Assembly: GCF_001298105.1 (NCBI RefSeq)
Contig: NZ_LGJH01000133.1
Span: 1-61,841 of the forward strand
Source: Novosphingobium sp. ST904
GTDB lineage: Bacteria; Pseudomonadota; Alphaproteobacteria; Sphingomonadales; Sphingomonadaceae
Direction: 5' to 3'
Length of the DNA stretch: 61,841 nt
Positions 26,435-36,000 of the stretch are shown here, in pieces. The notes under the pieces were generated by a model. That model was not told where the DNA came from. It worked only from the letters and a program-made list of their open reading frames with translations, and ran no database searches. Position 1 is the first letter of the stretch. Each line of letters opens with the position of its first letter. A program made the translations under genes and the position numbers.

Positions 26435-28021
26435 TCAGACGAACTTGAGCGCCTTAACGGTCTTCACGCCCGGCAGCGAAGTGGCTGCCTTGAGCACGTC
26501 TTCCGACACGGCGCTGTCAACCGAGAGCAGCAGAACCGCCTCGCCACCGGTATCGCGGCGACCGAGGTTGAAGGTGCCGATGTTGATCGCGTTTTCGCCC
26601 AGCAGGGTGCCGATACGGCCGATGAAGCCCGGCGCGTCCTCGTTGACGATGTACATCATGTCACCGGCGAGTTCGGCTTCGACCTTGATGCCGAACATCT
26701 CGACCAGACGCGGCTCGCGGTTGTTGAACAGGGTTCCGGCCACCGAACGCTCGCCCGCTTCGGTCTTCACCGAGACGCGGATCAGCGTGTGGTAGTCGCC
26801 CTCGCGCTCGGTCTTCACTTCGCGCACTTCAAGGCCGCGCTCCTTGGCGAGGAACGGCGCGTTGACCATGTTCACCGTGTCCGACTGGACGCGCATGAAA
26901 CCGGCCAGCACGGCGGCGGTGATCGGCTTCTGGTTCAGTTCGGCAGCCGCGCCTTCGACGTGGATCGAGATGCGGGGAACCGAATCGCGGGTCAGTTGGC
27001 CGACCATCGAGCCGAGCATTTCCGCCAGCTTCATGTAAGGCTTCAGCTTCGGCGCTTCCTCGGCCGAAAGCGAAGGCATGTTGAGCGCGTTGGTGACGCC
27101 GCCGTTGACCAGGAAGTCGGCCAACTGCTCGGCCACCTGAAGCGCCACGTTGACCTGCGCTTCGGTGGTCGATGCGCCAAGGTGCGGAGTGCAGATGAAG
27201 TTCGGCGTGCCGAACAGCGGCGAGTCCTTGGCGGGCTCGGTCTGGAACACGTCGAGCGCGGCACCGGCGACGTGGCCGTTGTCGAGCATGGTCTTGAGCG
27301 CGGCTTCGTCGATCAACCCGCCACGCGCGCAATTGACGATGCGCACGCCCTTCTTGGTCTTGGCCAGGTTCTCGGCCGAGAGGATGTTGCGGGTCTGATC
27401 GGTCAGCGGCGTGTGCAGCGTGATGAAGTCCGCCTTTTCGAGCAGGGTGTCGAGATCGGCCTTCTCCACGCCCATTTCCACGGCGCGTTCCGGGGTGAGG
27501 AACGGGTCGAAGGCGACGACCTTCATCTTCAGGCCCAGCGCGCGGCTGGCGACGATCGAGCCGATGTTGCCGGCGCCGATCAGGCCCAGCGTCTTGCCGG
27601 TGACTTCAACGCCCATGAAGCCGTTCTTCGGCCACAGGCCCGCTTGCGTCTGGGCGTTGGCTTCGGGGATCTGGCGGGCCAGCGCGAAGATCATGGCGAT
27701 GGCGTGTTCGGCGGTGGTGATCGAGTTGCCGAACGGCGTGTTCATCACGACGACGCCCTGGGCCGAAGCGGCCGGGATATCGACGTTGTCGACGCCGATA
27801 CCGGCGCGGCCGATCACCTTCAGGTTCTTCGCGGCGGCGAGGATTTCCTTGGTGACCTTGGTCGACGAACGGATGGCAAGGCCATCATAGTCGCCGATGC
27901 GGGCGATCAGCTGCTCGGGCGTTTCGCCGGTGATGACGTCTACGTCGCAGCCACGAATCTCGAAGATACGGGCGGCATTGGGGTCCATCTTGTCCGAAAT
28001 GAGGACGCGGGGCTTGGTCAT
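26435..28021 (-). CDS. serA: D-3-phosphoglycerate dehydrogenase
   Basis: SerA (528 residues) oxidises 3-phosphoglycerate to 3-phosphohydroxypyruvate, the first step of serine synthesis. Order: substrate-binding part, Rossmann domain with GLIGAGNIGS, catalytic region (LHTPLT, NCARGGLIDE, CTPHLGAST with the catalytic His), an intervening ASB-type domain (about 320-450), then a C-terminal ACT domain that may sense serine. The long form is usual for alphaproteobacteria. It follows serC after a 105-base gap that holds a REP-like palindrome pair. Confidence 0.95.
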   Translation of the reverse strand: MTKPRVLISDKMDPNAARIFEIRGCDVDVITGETPEQLIARIGDYDGLAIRSSTKVTKEILAAAKNLKVIGRAGIGVDNVDIPAASAQGVVVMNTPFGNSITTAEHAIAMIFALARQIPEANAQTQAGLWPKNGFMGVEVTGKTLGLIGAGNIGSIVASRALGLKMKVVAFDPFLTPERAVEMGVEKADLDTLLEKADFITLHTPLTDQTRNILSAENLAKTKKGVRIVNCARGGLIDEAALKTMLDNGHVAGAALDVFQTEPAKDSPLFGTPNFICTPHLGASTTEAQVNVALQVAEQLADFLVNGGVTNALNMPSLSAEEAPKLKPYMKLAEMLGSMVGQLTRDSVPRISIHVEGAAAELNQKPITAAVLAGFMRVQSDTVNMVNAPFLAKERGLEVREVKTEREGDYHTLIRVSVKTEAGERSVAGTLFNNREPRLVEMFGIKVEAELAGDMMYIVNEDAPGFIGRIGTLLGENAINIGTFNLGRRDTGGEAVLLLSVDSAVSEDVLKAATSLPGVKTVKALKFV

Positions 28022-28038
28022 GGAATTTTTCCTTCACT

Positions 28039-28119
28039 CGTCATCCCAGCGCAGGCTGGGATCGCAGGCCGCAAGCGCGGCACTCGGTTGGAAGCGGTCC
28101 AGCTTTCGCTGGGACGACG
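28039..28119. repeat. REP/BIME-like palindrome pair between serC and serA
   Basis: CGTCATCCCAGCG (28039-28051) and the inverted, nearly identical CGCTGGGACGACG (28107-28119) flank about 55 bases. Each half also carries its own small palindrome (CCCAGCGCAGGCTGGG; CCAGCTTTCGCTGG). On the minus strand the left part would translate as IPACAGMT, a well known hallmark of bacterial extragenic palindromic repeats. Such elements often cap mRNA 3' ends or set relative expression within operons, here between serC and serA. Confidence 0.7.
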
Positions 28120-28126
28120 TTGAAAA

Positions 28127-29263
28127 TCAGGCGGCAGCCTTGACGGTGGCGTAGGCCCAGTCAAGCCACGGTCCCAGCGCCTCGATGTCGGCGGTGTCCA
28201 CGGTCGCGCCGCACCAGATGCGCAGCCCCGCAGGGGCATCGCGGTATCCGGCGACGTCGTAAGCCGCGCCTTCCTTTTCGAGGACGGCGGCGAACTTCTT
28301 GATAAAGTCTGCATCCGCACCTTCGACCGTAAGGCAAACCGAAGTCTTCGAACGCGTGCCGGAATCAACCGCAAGGTGGCCCAGCCAGTCACGCTCGGCA
28401 ACGATCTTGTCCAGCGCGTGGGCATTGGCGTTCGAACGGGCCTTCAGCCCTTCGAGACCGCCGAGACCCTTGGCCCATTCCAGAGCGAAGATGGCATCCT
28501 CGACGGCGAGCATCGAGGGGGTGTTGATGGTTTCGCCCTTGAACACGCCCTCTGCCAGCTTGCCCTTCGACACAAGGCGGAACACCTTGGGAAGCGGCCA
28601 GGCCGGGGTATAGTTCTCCAGACGCTCGACCGCGCGGGGGCCGAGGATCAGGACGCCGTGGCCGCCCTCACCGCCCAGAACCTTCTGCCAGGAGAAGGTG
28701 GCAACGTCGATCTTGGACCAGTCGATGTCGTAGGCGAAGACCGCCGAAGTGGCGTCCGCGAAGGACAGGCCTTCACGGTCTGCCGGGATCCAGTTGGCAT
28801 CCGGAACGCGCACGCCCGAGGTGGTGCCGTTCCAGGTGAAGAGCACGTCGTCGGACCAGTCGATCTTGTCGAGGTCGGGCAGCTGGCCATAGTCGGCGCG
28901 GAACACGGTGGGTTCCAGCTTGAGCTGCTTGACGGCGTCGGTAACCCAGCCCTCACCGAAGCTTTCCCAGGCCAGCGCGGTCACGCCGCGGGCGCCGAGC
29001 ATGGTCCACATGGCCATCTCGAAGGCGCCGGTATCGGAACCGGGGACAATACCGATGCGATGCGTGTCGGGCAGCTGCAGAACTTCGCGCATCAGATCGA
29101 TGCAATACGCAAGGCGCGTCTTGCCGATCTTGGCGCGGTGCGAGCGGCCGAGAGCTTCGGTGTTCAGTTTTTCGGGGGCATATCCGGGCGGCTTGGCGCA
29201 AGGACCGGAAGAGAAGTGCGGACGCGCAGGTTTGCGCGCGGGAACGCTAATAATATCAGTCAT
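28127..29263 (-). CDS. serC: Phosphoserine aminotransferase
   Basis: SerC (378 residues) is the PLP enzyme that makes phosphoserine from 3-phosphohydroxypyruvate and glutamate, the second step of serine synthesis. It is the alphaproteobacterial/Methanosarcina-like subtype, recognisable by PHFSSGPCAKPPGY at the start, GRSHRAKIGK, ESFGEGWVTD and the PLP lysine in TFSWQKVLGGEGGHGV. An AGGAG site precedes the ATG. It is first of the serC-serA unit. Confidence 0.95.
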   Translation of the reverse strand: MTDIISVPARKPARPHFSSGPCAKPPGYAPEKLNTEALGRSHRAKIGKTRLAYCIDLMREVLQLPDTHRIGIVPGSDTGAFEMAMWTMLGARGVTALAWESFGEGWVTDAVKQLKLEPTVFRADYGQLPDLDKIDWSDDVLFTWNGTTSGVRVPDANWIPADREGLSFADATSAVFAYDIDWSKIDVATFSWQKVLGGEGGHGVLILGPRAVERLENYTPAWPLPKVFRLVSKGKLAEGVFKGETINTPSMLAVEDAIFALEWAKGLGGLEGLKARSNANAHALDKIVAERDWLGHLAVDSGTRSKTSVCLTVEGADADFIKKFAAVLEKEGAAYDVAGYRDAPAGLRIWCGATVDTADIEALGPWLDWAYATVKAAA

Positions 29264-29320
29264 TTCTGACTCTCCTTACAGAGAGCTCGCGCGGCGTTGG
29301 GACCGCGTGGCCCGGCGCCG

Positions 29321-29366
29321 CGTCTAAAGAGGCCGGGAAATTTGTCAAACGATTCTCCGGCCTCTT
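29321..29366 (-). promoter_or_regulatory. Candidate serC promoter with an inverted repeat around the -35
   Basis: On the minus strand TTGACA (29348-29343) is a consensus -35, with a poorer -10 (TAGACG or similar) near 29326-29321. This would give a leader of roughly 50 bases before serC. A perfect 10-bp inverted repeat (AAGAGGCCGG at 29327-29336; CCGGCCTCTT at 29357-29366) brackets the -35, so a repressor or hairpin could control the promoter. Confidence 0.45.
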
Positions 29367-29533
29367 GCGCCAGATCGTTTCCCGATTGCGGGCTTTCGAG
29401 GCGGTTCGCTGCGCGGAAAAAGCCGGTTTCATGCATAGAGGTTATTCGGGGGAAAACTTCGAACCGCCCGATTCCCGCGCCCTTCCCGCACGGGTAAGCT
29501 CCGGTTCACCCAAGGCCCGGATGCTTGAGCCGG

Positions 29534-30214
29534 ATGATGAAATCGCTGCACCGATTGCTGTTCGCCCTGCCCGTGATCGCCGTCCTCAGCGGCTGTATCG
29601 ACCGGCCGGAACCGCCACGCGGACGCGGCTCGCGTCCAGCCGCCACGTCACGCCCGGAAACGCCGCCCACGCGCGAACTGCGCCAGTGCATGGCGACACT
29701 CGGCAACCAGAACGCGGTGTTCACTCAGGTGACGGACAAATACTACGGCAATGGCTGCGCCACACTCGGCACCGTCAAGCTGGCCGCGCTCAACACCGAC
29801 AATGCCACGATCACCGTCACCAACCTCGGCCCGGTGACATGCGCCACGGCCACGCCCTTCGCCGCCTGGACGCGCTACGGCGTGGACAGGGCCGCGCAGC
29901 AGATCCTGGGAAGCCGCATCGTGCGGATCGAGACCTTCGGCAGCTACAGTTGCCGCAATGTCGCGGGCACCAACCGCCGCTCCGGCCATGCCATAGCCAA
30001 TGCCATCGACGTTTCCGCCTTCGTGCTGGGTGACGGCCGCCGCATCAGCGTGCTGGAAGACTGGAACGGCGGAACCCCGGCCGAGCGCCGTTTCCTGCGC
30101 ACGGTGCACGAAAGCGCCTGCAAGCGCTTCGGCACGACGCTGGGGCCGGACTACAACGAGGCTCACCGCAATCACTTCCACCTGGAAGCCGACGGCGCGA
30201 GCTTCTGCCGCTGA
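29534..30214 (+). CDS. Extensin-like C-terminal domain lipoprotein
   Basis: A 226-residue exported protein. The N-terminus is a lipoprotein signal (hydrophobic FALPVIAVLSGC, Cys about residue 22), then a proline/arginine-rich linker, then the extensin-like C domain (about 55-226). Its hallmarks are CATLGTVKL, RSGHAIANAIDVSAF, several paired cysteines and HRNHFHLE near the end. These features resemble D-Ala-D-Ala carboxypeptidase-like folds (H-x6-D and HxH metal sites), so a cell-wall role is plausible. The ATG at 29534 (or 29537) is preferred to an upstream TTG at 29525. Confidence 0.82.
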   Translation: MMKSLHRLLFALPVIAVLSGCIDRPEPPRGRGSRPAATSRPETPPTRELRQCMATLGNQNAVFTQVTDKYYGNGCATLGTVKLAALNTDNATITVTNLGPVTCATATPFAAWTRYGVDRAAQQILGSRIVRIETFGSYSCRNVAGTNRRSGHAIANAIDVSAFVLGDGRRISVLEDWNGGTPAERRFLRTVHESACKRFGTTLGPDYNEAHRNHFHLEADGASFCR

Positions 30215-30249
30215 ACGCGGCAATCCGCCCCGCGAAACGACTGGAAATG

Positions 30250-30285
30250 AAAAGGCCGGAGCGATTGCTCGCCCCGGCCTTTTTC
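30250..30285. terminator. Bidirectional rho-independent terminator
   Basis: AAAAGGCCGG and CCGGCCTTTTT form a strong stem around a loop of about 14 bases, with A and T runs on the two sides, so it works in both directions. It separates the convergent extensin-like gene (stop 30214) and amidohydrolase gene (stop 30310). Confidence 0.8.
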
Positions 30286-30309
30286 CCTGAACCCGGTCTT
30301 GCCGGAACC

Positions 30310-31578
30310 TTAGAACGGCAGCTTGTAGAAGCGCACCGCGTTGTCCTGCAGGACCTTCTTCTTGGTGGCGAAGTCGTAGCCGCCCAGCACGTCCTTGATG
30401 TGCGCCTGCACGCCCGGATAGAGCGAGGTGGGGTGCGGGAAGTCGGTTTCGAACATCACGTTGCCCACGCCGATGGTTTCCAGCAGCAGCTTGGGCGCCA
30501 CCTTTTCGAACCAGAAAGTGCACATGAAGTGATCGCGGAAGTAGTCCCAGGGCTGCTTCTTCAGTACGTTGCGCTTGCTGGGCAGCATTTCCTGGAACTG
30601 GTGCTCCAGCGCTTCCACCGCGAAGGGCACCCAGCCCATGCCGCTTTCGATCAGGCCGATCTTGAGGTTCGGGTGGCGATCGAGACGGCCAGAAACCATC
30701 CAGTTGCCCAGCGTTGCCGCATTGCCGATCGAGAACATCGTCGCCACCACCGACAGCGTCTGTTCGAACTGGAAACCTTCCCAGGTCAGCGTGTTCGGGT
30801 CGATCGCGGCGTTGAGGTGGAAGTTGAGCGAGATGCCTTCGGCGTCGATCATCTCCAGGAACGGCGTCCAGTATTCGTGGTTGAAGCTGGGCACGCCGAC
30901 GCGTTCGGGGGTATCGGGCAGCACGAAGCCGCGCAGGCCCATGTCGATGCAGCGACGGGCTTCCTTCTCCATCTCCGCCTTGTTCCAGAACGGCAGGTGC
31001 GCCATCGGGAACAGGCGTTCGCCCGATTCACGCTGATAGTCGGCGTTGAAATCGTTGAACGTCTTCATGATGGTCACGGCCAGATCGTCATCGCCCAGCG
31101 TCATCAGCATGCCCGCCTGGGTGACGCCCGAGTTCTGGAAGCAAATCTGCGCATAGACGCCCATGTCATCCATCGCCTGAAGGCGCGGGGCGATTTCGTG
31201 ACCGCCCGGATGTGCTTCTTCCAGCGTGGGGAAGGCAAGGCGGCCGAGCAGCTTGTTGTTGTCCTTGCGGATCACGTTGCCGCCCAGCGAACCGCAGTTG
31301 CGATCGCCAATGTACCAGCGATCCACCCCATCGGCATCACGCTTCACGAACGGCATCTTGCTCTTCAGGCCGATCGGCGCGCGGTCGGTGAACAGCGTCG
31401 GCGGTTCGCTGAGGTGGGTATCGGTATCGACGATCTTGATGCCTTCCAGCGAGGGATCAAGCCCGCCAGACTGGGTGGAATAGTCAACCTCGCGGATCAC
31501 TCCGCCCTTGGTGTAGCCCTCAGCGGACCAGTACTTGCGTGCAGATTCCTGCATTTCCTTCGTGTCGCCATCGGCCAT
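30310..31578 (-). CDS. Amidohydrolase 2 (ACMSD-like) family protein
   Basis: A 422-residue metal-dependent hydrolase or decarboxylase of the amidohydrolase_2 family. Metal ligands are visible: the D-x-H of VDTDTHLSE near residue 50, the His of LNFHLNAAID, and the late Asp of MFETDFPHPTSLYPG. The family includes decarboxylases of aromatic acids and hydrolases of ring-cleavage products. It starts at 31578 with GGGAGAT upstream, divergent from a P450 gene 182 bases away, suggesting one catabolic route for a hydrophobic or aromatic compound. Substrate unknown. Confidence 0.85.
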   Translation of the reverse strand: MADGDTKEMQESARKYWSAEGYTKGGVIREVDYSTQSGGLDPSLEGIKIVDTDTHLSEPPTLFTDRAPIGLKSKMPFVKRDADGVDRWYIGDRNCGSLGGNVIRKDNNKLLGRLAFPTLEEAHPGGHEIAPRLQAMDDMGVYAQICFQNSGVTQAGMLMTLGDDDLAVTIMKTFNDFNADYQRESGERLFPMAHLPFWNKAEMEKEARRCIDMGLRGFVLPDTPERVGVPSFNHEYWTPFLEMIDAEGISLNFHLNAAIDPNTLTWEGFQFEQTLSVVATMFSIGNAATLGNWMVSGRLDRHPNLKIGLIESGMGWVPFAVEALEHQFQEMLPSKRNVLKKQPWDYFRDHFMCTFWFEKVAPKLLLETIGVGNVMFETDFPHPTSLYPGVQAHIKDVLGGYDFATKKKVLQDNAVRFYKLPF

Positions 31579-31760
31579 GGCCTTATCTCCCAAAAGATGT
31601 GTTGGAACCCATGTCGCAACCTGAGCGGCTGCAAGCAATCGAAGAGCCCAACGCCGAGACGATGAATGTCCTAGGAGCCGCTGCCGGGCCGCGCGCATCG
31701 GTCTCTGCGCCTTGCCGCGGGGAGGATGCCCGGGCATCCATGGCCTCGGGAGACGACACT

Positions 31761-33038
31761 ATGCCACAGATGCACACGCTCGACGACATCCGAGTCGATT
31801 TCGATGCACCGGACAACGTTCCGAAGGATCGCATCGTGGACCTCGGCTTTGCCATGGGCGGCCAGCCCAACGACCTCCTGGACCCTTACGAGCCCTGCGA
31901 ATGGCTATCCGGCCCTGAAATCCCGCGCCTGCTCTACAATCCGCCCGCCCGCCACGGCCTCGGCGCGATCAGCGGCAATCGCGCGGGCAGCTGGGTCGTC
32001 AGCCACTATGAGGATATCGAGCGCGTCTATACCGACAACGCGCACTTCTCAAACGCGGGCACGGCGGAATTCCAGCGGTTGATCGGAGAGACGTTCAAGT
32101 CGATCCCGCTGGCCATCGATCCGCCGGACCATTCCAAGTACCGGCTCTACCTGATGCCCTATTTCTCACCGGCGCGGATCACCCGCGAACTGGAACCCCG
32201 CATCCGCAAGGTCGTCACCGAGATGATCGACGCCGTGGCGGACAAGGGCGAAGTGGACATGGCCTGGGATTTCGCACGGGTCTATCCCGTGCGCATCTTC
32301 ATGGGCCTGATGGGTTTTCCGGACGAGAAGTTCGAGCAGTTCCTGGACTGGGAGTGGGACATCCTTCACTCGGGCAACCTCGAAAAGATGCAAGCGGCGC
32401 TGCGCGGCGTGCTCGAATTCCTGCGCGCCTTCATCGCCGAGAAGGAAATCCATCCCGACGAGCATCTCGTCTCCTCGATCGTGCACGGAAAGATCGAGGG
32501 CCGCGCGCCGACCGAGGACGAGAAGATCGGCATGGTCTGGTTCCTGTGGCTGGGCGGGCTCGATACCGTGGCGGCCACGATCGCGCAGATGTTCCGCCGC
32601 CTCGCGCTCCAGCCCGAACTGCAAAAGCGCATCCGCGAGAATCCGGCGATCATCAACTCGGCGGTCGAGGAATTCCTGCGCACCCAGCCGATCCTCTCCT
32701 CGTCCCGTTCCGCCACGAAGGATTTCGAGTGGCACGGCGTGCAAATCCGCAAGGGCGACACGTTCGCCTGCCTCAATCCTTCCGGCAACTTCGATCCCGC
32801 GCGATTCGACGATCCGCGAACCTTCGATCCCGAACGCAAGGCGAACCGCCATTTCACCTTTGTCGGCGGGGTCCATATCTGTCTTGGCGCCCATCTCGCC
32901 CGGCGCGAGCTTCGGCTGCTGCTGGAGGAATGGTTCACGCGCATTCCCGAATTCCGGGTCAAGCCCGGCGCGGATACGGCGGTGTTTCCGGGGCTGCTCT
33001 CGATCCGCAACCTGCCGATCGTCTGGGACGCACCGTAA
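31761..33038 (+). CDS. Cytochrome P450
   Basis: A 425-residue soluble class I P450. The heme ligand is C374 in FVGGVHICLGAHLAR; the I-helix has LWLGGLDTVAATI with the oxygen-activating Asp-Thr pair; the K-helix ExxR is EEFLRTQP. Start at 31761 (MPQMHTLDD) has GGGAGA 8 bases upstream; the frame is open to 31539 but that would overlap the divergent amidohydrolase start, and the extra residues are not P450-like. No ferredoxin or reductase gene is adjacent. Related sphingomonad P450s hydroxylate terpenoids, steroids or aromatics; this substrate is unknown. Confidence 0.92.
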   Translation: MPQMHTLDDIRVDFDAPDNVPKDRIVDLGFAMGGQPNDLLDPYEPCEWLSGPEIPRLLYNPPARHGLGAISGNRAGSWVVSHYEDIERVYTDNAHFSNAGTAEFQRLIGETFKSIPLAIDPPDHSKYRLYLMPYFSPARITRELEPRIRKVVTEMIDAVADKGEVDMAWDFARVYPVRIFMGLMGFPDEKFEQFLDWEWDILHSGNLEKMQAALRGVLEFLRAFIAEKEIHPDEHLVSSIVHGKIEGRAPTEDEKIGMVWFLWLGGLDTVAATIAQMFRRLALQPELQKRIRENPAIINSAVEEFLRTQPILSSSRSATKDFEWHGVQIRKGDTFACLNPSGNFDPARFDDPRTFDPERKANRHFTFVGGVHICLGAHLARRELRLLLEEWFTRIPEFRVKPGADTAVFPGLLSIRNLPIVWDAP

Positions 33039-33043
33039 CGGAA

Positions 33044-33079
33044 AAGGGCAGGAGGCTGACGCCTCCTGCCCCTGTTTTT
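33044..33079. terminator. Rho-independent terminator after the P450 gene
   Basis: GGGCAGGAGGC and GCCTCCTGCCC form a strong stem with a short loop, preceded by AAAA and followed by TGTTTTT. It lies between the convergent P450 stop (33038) and the glutamate dehydrogenase stop (33087) and probably serves both strands. Confidence 0.8.
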
Positions 33080-33086
33080 CCGGTTC

Positions 33087-36000
33087 CTAGCGTCCGAGGA
33101 GGTTTCGCGCCTGGCTGGCGATCTGGGCCAGCATGGCCGGGCTCAGCGGCACGGTGTTCTCCGCACGCTGGACCATCGAGCGGAAAGTCTGGATCGCGGC
33201 GATATGCGCGCGGCCCCATTCCTCGGCCGCCGCCGCCGGGTCGGACTTGCCCGACTTCGTGCGCGCCAGACGCTTGAGGAAGTCGAGCCGCATCTGCTGG
33301 AAGTCCCGGGCGAGGCCGGCGACGAGCAGGCGTTCCCATGGGTCCGACGGGTTCATGATCGTGGCGCTGGCCTGCGCCCAGTCAAGCCCCAGTCCGGCGC
33401 CGATGCGGGTGAAGGCCCCCACCAGCCGGCGGGCGTCGATCCCGGTCTCGGCGGCGAGATCGGCGATGCCCACCGCTCCGTCGAGGTCGTAGAGATTGGA
33501 GACCAGCGCCGCCTCTTCTTCCGGAGCCCCGAGTTCGAGCAGGCCCGCACGCAGCTTCCTGGAATGCACGACGATGCGTTCGCCGAGCAGTTCATGCGTA
33601 TCCACCGACAGCGCGGCGACCGGCGCACCGATGCGTTCGAGCAGTTCGGCCGGCGGAACCTGTCCGGCTCCGGCGCGCAGCAGGTCGGCCATGTGGCCGC
33701 GCACGACGCCCGCCGTGCGGTCGAACAGCGCGATACGCGCGTCTTCCGACATCGGCGCGACTTCGAGACGCTCCCACAGCACGTCGAGATCGAACAACTT
33801 CACCGCCAGTGCGAACGCTGCGGCAACCTGCGACAGGTCAGCGCCCTCTTCCTCGGCCAGTTCGAAGGGATGGACGATGCCGAGCCGGTTGACGATGCGA
33901 TTGGCCAGCTTGGTAGCGATGATCTCACCGGCGAGGCGGTGGCCTTCGATGAACCGGGCGTACTTCGCCTGCATCGGCTGCGGGAACGCCGCGAGCAGCA
34001 TCGGCTGGAGCGTGGCGTCGGTAGCGAGGTCGGAGGCCTCGATCGCGGCTTGCAGCACCAGCTTGCCGCTCGAGAGCAGCACCGCGAGTTCGGGACGGGT
34101 CAACCCGCGCCCATCCTGTGCGCGGCGGCCCAGCGCTTCGTTGTCGGCCAGCCCTTCGGTCTTGCGATCAAGGTTGCCGCCTTCCTCCAGCGTCTCGATC
34201 AGGCGGATGTGCGAAGGCATCGCGGTAGCCCCGCCGCGCTCGGCGATCGAGAGCGCCAGCGCCTGGAGACGGTTGTCCTCCAGCACCAGTTCGGCAACCT
34301 CGTCAGTCATCTCGCGCAGCAGTTCGACGCGCTCTTCCTCGGTGAGCCTGTCGGCCCGCTTGGCGGCGGCCAGCGCGATCTTGATGTTGACCTCGTTGTC
34401 CGAACAATCGACGCCCGCCGAGTTATCGATGAAGTCGGTGTTGATCCGCCCGCCGCGCGAGGCGAATTCGATGCGCGCGGCCTGGGTGACACCGAGGTTG
34501 GCGCCCTCCCCGATCACGCGCACGCGCAGTTCGTTGGCGCTGACGCGCAGCGCGTCGTTGGCCGGATCGCCCACGGTGGCGTTGTTCTCGCCCGAGGACT
34601 TCACGTAAGTGCCGATGCCGCCGAACCACAACAGGTCGACCGGCGCCCAGAGGATCGCCGAGATCAGCGATTCCGGGTCCAGTTCCGTCGCCTCGATACC
34701 AAGCGCCTCGCGCACCTCGTTCGTCAAGGTAATCGATTTAGACTTGCGCGAGAACACGCCGCCGCCCTGCGAAATCAGGGCCTTGTCGTAATCGTCCCAG
34801 CTTGAATGTGGCAGGTCGAACATGCGCTTGCGCTCGGCCCAGCTCTTTGCCGCATCCGGGTCGGGATCGAGGAAGATATGGCGGTGATCGAAGGCGGCCA
34901 CCACCTTGAGCGACTTCGAGAGCAGCATGCCGTTGCCGAACACGTCGCCGGACATGTCGCCGCAGCCGATAACGCGGACCGGGTCGCTCTGCACGTCGAC
35001 GCCCATTTCAAGGAAGTGGCGCTGCACCGAAAGCCACGCGCCGCGCGCGGTAATGCCCATGGCCTTGTGGTCATAACCGTTGGAGCCGCCGCTGGCGAAA
35101 GCGTCGTCGAGCCAGAAGTCGCGCGATTCGGCGATGCCGTTGGCCACGTCGGAGAACTTGGCCGTTCCCTTGTCGGCCGCGACCACGAAGTAGGGGTCCT
35201 CGCCGTCGAGGATCACCACCGCCTCGGGATGGACCACCTTGTCCGCCACGATATTGTCGGTGATCGACAGCAGGGTGCCGATGAACACCTCGTAGCTCGC
35301 CTGCCCTTCGGCCGCCCAGCCGGCGCGGTCGAGCGTAGGGTCAGGCAGCTGCTTGGGATAGAAGCCGCCCTTGGCGCCGGTCGGCACGATGACCGCGTTC
35401 TTCACGCGCTGCGCCTTCATCAGTCCGAGGATTTCGGTGCGGTAGTCGTCCCGGCGATCGGACCAGCGAAGCCCGCCGCGCGCGACCGGCCCGGCGCGCA
35501 GGTGAATGCCCTCGACCCGGCGCGAATAAACGAAGATCTCGCGCCACGGCAGCGGCTTGGGCAGCCCCGGAACCAGCGCGGAATCCAGCTTGAAGGCCAG
35601 CGCGACTTGCGCCGCGGGCGCGAATGCATTGGTGCGCAGCATGGCGATGACGACATCGCGGAAAGCGCGCAGCACGCGGTCGTCGTTGATGGCGCTGACA
35701 TTGGCAAGGCCCGCACGGATCGCCTCCTGCGCCTGTGCCTTGGCCTGCGCGCGATCTCCCTTGAAGGCAGGATCGTGAATGCCGCGGAACAGATCGACGA
35801 TACCCAGCGTGACCGCCGGTGCGCCAAGAAGCGCATCGACCACAGTGCCGATCCCGAAATGCATGCCTGCCTGCCGCAAGTAGCGATACCAGGCGCGCAG
35901 CCAGTCCGCCTCACGCTTGGACAGGCCGAGCCCGGGGACGAGACGGTTGAAAGGATCGTTCTCGGCAAGGTTATTGAGCACGCCGGCCAGGGCGTCCTCG

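Noticed and set aside
25187..28123. A 978-codon open frame on the plus strand opposite hisZ and serA
   Set aside because: It is the antisense shadow of two well recognised genes in high-GC DNA; its composition (rich in Arg, Gly, His, Val) is that of such shadows and shows no family motifs.
31539..31760. A longer N-terminus for the P450
   Set aside because: It would overlap the start of the divergent amidohydrolase gene, the added residues are not P450-like, and a good binding site precedes 31761.
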